Source of the DNA: Candidatus Margulisiibacteriota bacterium
GTDB lineage: Bacteria > Margulisbacteria > WOR-1 > O2-12-FULL-45-9 > XYB2-FULL-48-7
Direction: 5' to 3'
Length of the DNA: 19,530 bases
Assembly: GCA_028717325.1 (NCBI GenBank)
Contig: JAQUOB010000004.1
Location: 2,384 to 21,913 of the forward strand
In this document: positions 14,822-19,530 of the stretch, in pieces
Layout of the letters: each line of letters starts with the position of its first letter
Position numbering within the stretch: the first letter of the stretch is position 1
Notes under the pieces: model-generated
The model's input: only the letters and a program-made list of their open reading frames with translations
Databases searched by the model: none
Told to the model about the DNA's origin: nothing
Made by a program: the position numbers and the translations under genes

Positions 14822-15237
14822 TTCACTTTTTCCAGTGCCTTGACGATCCCGGCAATGATCGCCTCGGGCTTGGGCGGACAGCCGGGGACGTAAACATCGA
14901 CCGGGATAATTTTATCAACCGGCATCGTAAAATTGTAGCTGTCGCGGAACATGTTGGCGGTACAGGCGCAAACGCCGATCGCCACGACCAGCTTGGGCTT
15001 GGGCACTGCCTCGTAAACGCGCTTAAACCGCTCGATGCACTGGCGGTTGACGATCCCGGAGACGACCAGCACATCGGCGTGGCGGGGCGAGCCGACCAGC
15101 ACCATGCCGAACCGTTCAATGTCGAACTTCGGCGTCAGTGTGTCGATTATTTCGATATCGCAGTTGTTGCAGGCCGACGCGCCCAGGTGAAAGACCCAGG
15201 GCGACTTTTTCAAGCCCCATTTAAACAGATTGACCAT
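14818..15237 (-). CDS. Group 4 [NiFe]-hydrogenase small subunit (NuoB/HycG/EchC-like)
   Basis: The 139-residue subunit that holds the [4Fe-4S] cluster next to the Ni-Fe centre. Cluster ligands fit the NuoB pattern: C23 and C26 (GASACNNCDIEI), C90 (AIGVCACTANMF) and C120 (YVPGCPPKPEAI); a further cysteine sits at 92. The stretch FGMVLVGSPRHADVLVVSGI is typical of group 4 hydrogenases. It is the short form, lacking the extra clusters of periplasmic uptake hydrogenases. It starts four bases after the NuoH-like gene and overlaps the next gene by four. Confidence 0.94.
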   Translation of the reverse strand: MVNLFKWGLKKSPWVFHLGASACNNCDIEIIDTLTPKFDIERFGMVLVGSPRHADVLVVSGIVNRQCIERFKRVYEAVPKPKLVVAIGVCACTANMFRDSYNFTMPVDKIIPVDVYVPGCPPKPEAIIAGIVKALEKVK

Positions 15238-15241
15238 ATTT

Positions 15242-16174
15242 TTATAATCCCGCCAAAGCTAAAATAAAGGCGACGACCGAGAGAGCCAGCACCGGCCCCC
15301 AGAACACCCTGACCGCCTGGTCGATGCGCAGGCGCGGGTTCGTATTCTTGATCACGATTATTAACGACAAAATAATAACATATTTAACGGCGAACCAGGC
15401 CAGGCCAGGCCAGTTCATCTCTATCCCGCCGAGAAACAAAGTAATAAGGAAAACCGGCAGGACGAAGAACAGGATCGCCTTGGTCAGCCGGAAGATCGCC
15501 AGCGGCGCGCCCGAATATTCGACCAGCGGGCCGCACATGAGCTCCTGCTCCGCCTCGGCGATGTCAAAGGGCGCGTAGCCGAGCTTGGCCTGCACGACCA
15601 GGAGGACGACCGCAAAAGCGAGCAGGCCGGAGAGACTCATGATCAGCGGGCCGTGGATCGCCTGATAATTTATGATATTGCCGAATAAGATCGTGCCGGT
15701 CCTCGCCACGACGGAAAATACGGCGATGAGGAATGGCAGCTCATAGCCGAGGACCATTTTCATTTCACGGCTTGACCCTAACGCTCCCATCGGATTGCGG
15801 GTGGCGGAGCCGGCCAGGATCAGCGCCAGCGAAGGCACGGTCAGAAAATAAAGCACCACGATCAGGTCGCCGATAAAACTGACGTTACGATCGGCATTGA
15901 AAATCCAAAGCATGGTCGAGACCAGGGTGACCGACGCCAGTCCGATCAAGGGCGCCGAAAAGAACATGAATTGTGAAGCGCCTTCGGGAACAAAGATCTC
16001 TTTGCCCAGCAGTTTCAGGATGTCGGCAAACGGCTGGAACCAGGGTGGCCCCTGGCGGTACTGGACCCTCGCCGTGACCTTGCGATCGACCCAAGTCGAC
16101 AGCAAACCGACCAGGGCCGAGAACAAAAACCCGGGAAAGATCACGAATTCAATTATTAATTTAACCGTATCCAT
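15242..16174 (-). CDS. NuoH/HycD/EchB-like membrane anchor subunit
   Basis: A 310-residue membrane protein, about eight helices, that anchors the hydrogenase module and links electron transfer to ion movement. It has family stretches near the start (DRKVTARVQYRQGPPWFQPF, then ADILKLLGKEIFVPEGAS), the loop ATRNPMGALGSSREMKMVLGYE, and PFDIAEAEQELMCGPLVEYSGAP, which lies against the cluster-bearing subunit. The acid-rich DIAEAEQEL segment is closer to HycD/EchB than to NuoH. It follows the TPR gene by three bases. Confidence 0.93.
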   Translation of the reverse strand: MDTVKLIIEFVIFPGFLFSALVGLLSTWVDRKVTARVQYRQGPPWFQPFADILKLLGKEIFVPEGASQFMFFSAPLIGLASVTLVSTMLWIFNADRNVSFIGDLIVVLYFLTVPSLALILAGSATRNPMGALGSSREMKMVLGYELPFLIAVFSVVARTGTILFGNIINYQAIHGPLIMSLSGLLAFAVVLLVVQAKLGYAPFDIAEAEQELMCGPLVEYSGAPLAIFRLTKAILFFVLPVFLITLFLGGIEMNWPGLAWFAVKYVIILSLIIVIKNTNPRLRIDQAVRVFWGPVLALSVVAFILALAGL

Positions 16175-16177
16175 TAG

Positions 16178-16855
16178 TTAGAAGAACTTGCTCCTTAAAT
16201 CCTCCAGCGTCTCTAAATTCTTTTTCGACCGTTCGTCTTCGGGATCAAGCTCGACCGCTTTCTTGAAATTCTCGATCGCCTTCTCGACCCGACCGGTATT
16301 GTAATAGTTGCGGCCAAGATTGTAGTAAGCCGCCGCGCTGCCCGGCACCTCTTTCAGAAAAACTTCGAATTCGCTGATCGCGTCGTTAAACTTGCCCAGA
16401 CGGGCATAAGCCACGCCCAGATGATAATGGACGATCACGACGTGCGACTCTTTCTCCAGCACCTGTTTAAAATAATTGATCGCCTCGTGCAATTTACCCG
16501 CATAATAATAGGAAAGCCCCAGCCAGTAGCGGGCGATATGGAAGTTCGGATTGATCTTGACCGCCTGGTCAAAGGCCTTGATCGAATCTTCCAGCCGGCC
16601 TCGGCGATAAAGCGAAACTCCCAGTTCATAATAAGCGTCGGCGTATTTGGGATGGTGCTTGACCGCTTCTTCAAACTCCTCGATCGACTCATCCAGCATG
16701 GTGAGACGGTAATAAATACTGCCTAAGCTTTTGTGGGCGATCGCATTTTCCGGGTCGAGCTTCAGCGCTTCTTTATATTCGTTGACCGCGTCGCGCAATT
16801 TACCTTCCCGCAAATTCGAGCACGCCTTATCCATATGTTCTTCCGCTTTTCCCAT
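16178..16855 (-). CDS. TPR-repeat protein in the hydrogenase operon
   Basis: A 225-residue soluble protein made almost wholly of six 34-residue tetratricopeptide repeats, each ending near LDPEN, HHPKY, INPNF, KESHV, VPGS or LDPED, with the usual W/L-G-Y-A/F positions (for example AYYELGVSLYRRGRLEDSIK, then AFDQAVKINP). No signal peptide or membrane helix is seen, so it is cytoplasmic. TPR proteins are scaffolds for other proteins. It lies two to three bases from each neighbour, between the ferredoxin and membrane-anchor genes, and so is co-expressed with the complex. It may help assembly or be a bound subunit; neither is standard for group 4 hydrogenases. Repeat type is certain, role unknown. 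Confidence 0.88.
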   Translation of the reverse strand: MGKAEEHMDKACSNLREGKLRDAVNEYKEALKLDPENAIAHKSLGSIYYRLTMLDESIEEFEEAVKHHPKYADAYYELGVSLYRRGRLEDSIKAFDQAVKINPNFHIARYWLGLSYYYAGKLHEAINYFKQVLEKESHVVIVHYHLGVAYARLGKFNDAISEFEVFLKEVPGSAAAYYNLGRNYYNTGRVEKAIENFKKAVELDPEDERSKKNLETLEDLRSKFF

Positions 16856-16857
16856 TT

Positions 16858-17394
16858 TTATCTCCTCCTGCCGATAGCATTGGACAAAATCCTGACCGAG
16901 GCCAGGTTCTTTTTGCCGTCGACTGCCTGGTCGTCGATCGCTTCAAAAGACAACGCGCCCGAAGTGCAGCTCTGGACACAGCGGGGGATCTCCCCTTCCG
17001 CCAGCCGGTCGACGCACAGGTCGCACTTGGGCACGATGTGCCGGGTCAGGTATGTATGTTCGACGCCAAAAGGACAAGCTAAGGTGCAGGAGTTACAACC
17101 GACACACTTGAACTGGCTGCGCAGGACAAGGCCGTCGGCCATCGTTTTCATCGCGTCGTTGGGACAGGCGGCCGCGCAGGCCGGCTGGTCGCAGTGGAGG
17201 CAATGCATCGGCATCTCCGCGTCGTCATAAATTTGCGCGTGGGACAGCAACGACTGAATGAAATGACCGTAACAGCAGGCCGCCGCGCAGCTCTGGCAGC
17301 CGCAGCAGAGATCAAGGTTCAAATATATTCTTTTATTGTTGAATCGTTCCCGCGGCACGGCGGAATCGATCCTGACATCAGCTTGTTCGGTCAT
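16858..17394 (-). CDS. HycB/CooF-like four-cluster ferredoxin
   Basis: A 178-residue polyferredoxin expected to relay electrons between the upstream flavin/molybdopterin-like proteins and the hydrogenase. Four [4Fe-4S] motifs appear in the DmsB/HycB order: LCCGCQSCAAAC, HCLHCDQPACAAACPND, KCVGCNSCTLACPFG, and a last set with KCDLC plus RCVQSCTSGAL. No twin-arginine signal or anchor helix is present, so it acts in the cytoplasm, as HycB does in formate hydrogenlyase. It overlaps the molybdopterin-like gene by four bases (ATGA). Confidence 0.9.
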   Translation of the reverse strand: MTEQADVRIDSAVPRERFNNKRIYLNLDLCCGCQSCAAACCYGHFIQSLLSHAQIYDDAEMPMHCLHCDQPACAAACPNDAMKTMADGLVLRSQFKCVGCNSCTLACPFGVEHTYLTRHIVPKCDLCVDRLAEGEIPRCVQSCTSGALSFEAIDDQAVDGKKNLASVRILSNAIGRRR

Positions 17395-18908
17395 GATAGC
17401 TCTCCCGCTTTCAGTCGATACCAGAAGAAACGCTTAACAAGATCGTTGTTGCCGAAGTGAGTGATATTTTCAGCCGGCCGGTCGGGCCCGGCCTTTATTG
17501 CCATGACCTCTTTGACCGCCTCGCGCTGATCGATCTTGGCCTGAACCGGCCCTTTGGCCAAACTGGCCGCCGCTTCGGCCTGTAACTTGTCGCGATCAAA
17601 TTCTGTGTTCATGATCAGAGAGACAATCTCCGCGTTCGTTTTCGCCCCAGCTTGAGGAGTCACCGGAACAGGCGCCGCCTGCCGGCCGTCAGCCAGAATA
17701 TATGTGCCGCCGCCGTCGATCTGGCTGGCCAGCGGCAGCTGGACTTCGGTTTCATAAGGGGACTCGTCGGCAAAGAACCTGGATTTCGCGGTAAATTTTA
17801 GATGCCTGATCTTATTCCCCAAAATAATTTCGCCCAGCATGATCATCGACTTGATCTCGGCCGACTCGATCTTCTTGATCAATTCGGGATAAGCGGCATG
17901 CCCTTCCACTTCCCGATCAAGGATTGAATTGACGCCTAATGTGTTGCCAAAACTATAAAAAGTTATCTGTTTTTTCCCGCCCGAGCGTGCCGCCAGTATT
18001 TTCGCAAAATAACCGATCAGGTCGTTCCGCTCTTTATTCGCGCCGGGAGAAAAGATGAGCGTGCCGGTCGGAGCGCTGCTAAAATCACTGGCCGCTTTTT
18101 CGATCGCCTGAGCCGGCAGGCCGGTCAATTCAGATATTCTTGCCAGATCGGCTTCTTTACCGAGGACCATCGCCGCGAGAACTAGGGCTTCCGTCCCGGG
18201 TCTATTTTTTAAATGCGTCGTGGCAAACCAGGCGGTGTGAGTTTTATTGGGATCGATCACGATCACTTTATTGCCGCGCTTGCCGTATTTGACCTTGTTG
18301 ATGCGCTGAGAAAGGACCGGGGAGCGGACCAAAATATCGCCGACGATCAGCAGGGCTTCCGAATTATCGATTTCTTCAATCGAGGACAGCTGCGCTCCCG
18401 GCACTTCATATTTAGAGCCGAGCCAAGCTTCCAGGTCGGCCGGATCGCCGGCCGCCGAAATATTTTTTGTCCCCAGCGAGCGCGCCAATTTGGCCGCCAT
18501 GTAAGCATCCTCGTTGCTGGCATTTGATGACAAGACGATCCCCAGCTCTTCCGGCTTGAACTGTTTGAGCTCTTGAAGGATAAAAGAGAGCGCCTCGTCC
18601 CAGGCGACCGCCCGTTTACCGATCATCGGCGTCATCAATCGTCCGGGATGGTTTAGAAGTTCGATATTATAGTGGCCTCTCGGGCAAAGCGCGCCGTTGC
18701 AAACCGGATTTTCTTTGTCGTAATCGAGCTCTTTGGCCTGATCGCCGTCACAGCGAAAGGCGACCCCGCAACCGAGCGAACAGAACAGGCAGACTGATTT
18801 CTTAACACTGGGATTGGACCAATATTTCATCCGGCTGACGTAGGGAACCGCCCGCCCCATCAGGATGTCGTTTTCGGCCGCCCTAGTTAAATTGGCTTTG
18901 TTTACCAT
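17391..18908 (-). CDS. Molybdopterin-oxidoreductase-fold protein without catalytic Sec/Cys
   Basis: A 505-residue relative of formate dehydrogenase alpha subunits and NuoG. The N-terminal [4Fe-4S] site is intact: C40, C43, C47 and C75 (SVCLFCSLGCGVAF and NGALCPRGHYN). Family stretches follow: VAWDEALSFILQELK, ALLIVGDILVRSPVLSQRI, KVIVIDPNKTHTAWFATTHL and RPGTEALVLAAMV. Two key features differ from formate dehydrogenase. The lysine after the last cluster cysteine is arginine (Arg77). The active-site Sec/Cys-His segment reads approximately NISAAGDPADLEAWLG, and no cysteine occurs after residue 75; no in-frame TGA exists either. The C-terminal cofactor-binding domain of full-length enzymes (usually 700 or more residues) also appears missing. 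I infer an electron-relay subunit rather than an enzyme. It overlaps the flavoprotein gene by seven bases. Confidence 0.85.
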   Translation of the reverse strand: MVNKANLTRAAENDILMGRAVPYVSRMKYWSNPSVKKSVCLFCSLGCGVAFRCDGDQAKELDYDKENPVCNGALCPRGHYNIELLNHPGRLMTPMIGKRAVAWDEALSFILQELKQFKPEELGIVLSSNASNEDAYMAAKLARSLGTKNISAAGDPADLEAWLGSKYEVPGAQLSSIEEIDNSEALLIVGDILVRSPVLSQRINKVKYGKRGNKVIVIDPNKTHTAWFATTHLKNRPGTEALVLAAMVLGKEADLARISELTGLPAQAIEKAASDFSSAPTGTLIFSPGANKERNDLIGYFAKILAARSGGKKQITFYSFGNTLGVNSILDREVEGHAAYPELIKKIESAEIKSMIMLGEIILGNKIRHLKFTAKSRFFADESPYETEVQLPLASQIDGGGTYILADGRQAAPVPVTPQAGAKTNAEIVSLIMNTEFDRDKLQAEAAASLAKGPVQAKIDQREAVKEVMAIKAGPDRPAENITHFGNNDLVKRFFWYRLKAGELS

Positions 18909-19530
18909 GGATCGGGAATTCCTTTGATCTGGTCCCAGGTGAAAACGGGGCCGTCCTTACAGCAAAAATAATGCCCCAGGTTGCAGTGAAAACATTTGCC
19001 GATACCGCAACTCATGTTCTTTTCCATCGATAAATAAATATCCTTGGCGGGAATCCCCATCGCTTCGAGGCGGCAGGTCACGAATTTCATCATGATCGGC
19101 GGGCCGCAAACGATGGCGACCGAGTTTTTGGCGTCAACATCGCCGTCTTTTAATATGGTAGTGACCAGGCCGACATTCCCCTGCCAGGTTGGATCGCCCG
19201 CGTCGACCGACATGACGATGTTGACCTTTTTCATTTTACTCCATTCGGCGATCGCCGCCTTGAAAGCAAAATCCTGCGGGGTGCGCGAGCCGAAGCGAAC
19301 CTCGATCTTGTTTAAATGGTCGATCTCATGGTAAAGAGCGAACAACAAAGCCCGCAGCGGCGCGAGGCCGACCCCGCCGCCGATGATGTAAACGTCTTTG
19401 CCGTGGAATGATTTGATCGGATAAGGCTTCCCGTAAGGGCCGCGCAGGCCGACGTATTCCCCTTCTTTCATGGCGTGCATCTGGCCGGTCACGTCCCCGG
19501 CTTTCATGACCGTAAACTCGATCGTTTCGG
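18902..19530 (-). CDS. NAD(P)H/flavin oxidoreductase, hydrogenase gamma-subunit-like (5' end cut by window edge)
   Basis: C-terminal 209 residues of a ferredoxin-NADP reductase-fold flavoprotein like the gamma subunit of archaeal sulfhydrogenases, AsrB or PyrK; it would exchange electrons between NAD(P)H and iron-sulfur clusters. Visible are the end of the flavin domain (LRGPYGKPYP), the pyridine-nucleotide site VYIIGGGVGLAPLRALLFAL, VRFGSRTPQDF, the VCGPPIMMKFVT motif, and a C-terminal [2Fe-2S] site (MSCGIGKCFHCNLGHYFCC followed by DGPVFTWDQI). The reading frame is open to the window edge; an internal ATG at 19507 would leave the flavin domain broken, so the true start lies beyond 19530. It is the most upstream visible gene of the hydrogenase operon. 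Confidence 0.9.
   Translation of the reverse strand, partial: ETIEFTVMKAGDVTGQMHAMKEGEYVGLRGPYGKPYPIKSFHGKDVYIIGGGVGLAPLRALLFALYHEIDHLNKIEVRFGSRTPQDFAFKAAIAEWSKMKKVNIVMSVDAGDPTWQGNVGLVTTILKDGDVDAKNSVAIVCGPPIMMKFVTCRLEAMGIPAKDIYLSMEKNMSCGIGKCFHCNLGHYFCCKDGPVFTWDQIKGIPDPW

Noticed and set aside
17391..18908. Functional formate dehydrogenase, possibly with selenocysteine
   Set aside because: There is no in-frame TGA, no cysteine after residue 75, no His at the active-site position, and the C-terminal cofactor domain is missing.
8214..19530. Respiratory complex I (nuo) operon
   Set aside because: The NuoD-like protein keeps both CX2C nickel-binding pairs, NuoE/F are absent in the visible part, and hypA closes the operon. 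This is a hydrogenase.

Overview
The window is bacterial chromosome, most of it coding on the minus strand. It probably comes from an anaerobic, fermentative, two-membrane bacterium. The grounds are a multi-subunit group 4 [NiFe] hydrogenase with ion-pumping membrane subunits, the [FeFe]-hydrogenase maturase HydG, and a signal-peptide protein that looks like an outer-membrane beta-barrel. The core genes have moderate G+C and are rich in the palindrome CGATCG, including three copies of the HIP1 octamer GCGATCGC. Together with the mix of hydrogenase types, this makes me think of uncultured lineages sibling to Cyanobacteria (Margulisbacteria/Saganbacteria-like). That is only a guess, because no rRNA or marker gene is present.

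Region 1 (1-4922, minus strand) is a phosphate-starvation locus. It reads phoB-phoR, then a beta-barrel protein, then pstS-pstC-pstA, which runs off the left edge (pstB and phoU probably follow). I find three Pho boxes, before phoB, the barrel gene and pstS. Each has four TTAACA-like hexamers at an exact 11-bp period, followed by 7 bp and a -10-like element, so the locus looks like an autoregulated PhoB regulon.

Region 2 (4944-6403, plus strand) is hydG, divergent from phoB, with its own sigma70-type promoter.

Region 3 (6404-8213, minus strand) is an AT-rich accessory insert. It holds a DUF433/DUF5615 antitoxin-toxin pair with a strong promoter and a probable autoregulatory operator, plus an unrecognised membrane/coiled-coil protein.

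Region 4 (8214-19530, minus strand) is one tightly packed operon of fourteen genes whose start lies beyond the right edge. In transcription order: a flavin/NAD(P)H oxidoreductase with a [2Fe-2S] site (partial); a molybdopterin-fold protein with no Sec or Cys at the active site; a four-cluster HycB-like ferredoxin; a six-repeat TPR protein; NuoH-, NuoB-, NuoC- and NuoD-like hydrogenase core subunits; a NuoL/MrpA-like antiporter subunit; an MbhD/E-like subunit; an MnhC/NuoK-like subunit; a NuoN/MrpD-like antiporter subunit; a HycF-like ferredoxin; and the nickel chaperone HypA. The large subunit keeps all four nickel-binding cysteines, so this is a hydrogenase and not complex I. The layout suggests that an NAD(P)H-linked flavoprotein and an electron-relay arm replace the formate dehydrogenase of formate hydrogenlyase, exchanging electrons with a proton-reducing, ion-translocating membrane complex.

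No tRNA, rRNA, CRISPR array or insertion sequence was seen, and no gene-free stretch exceeds about 170 bases.
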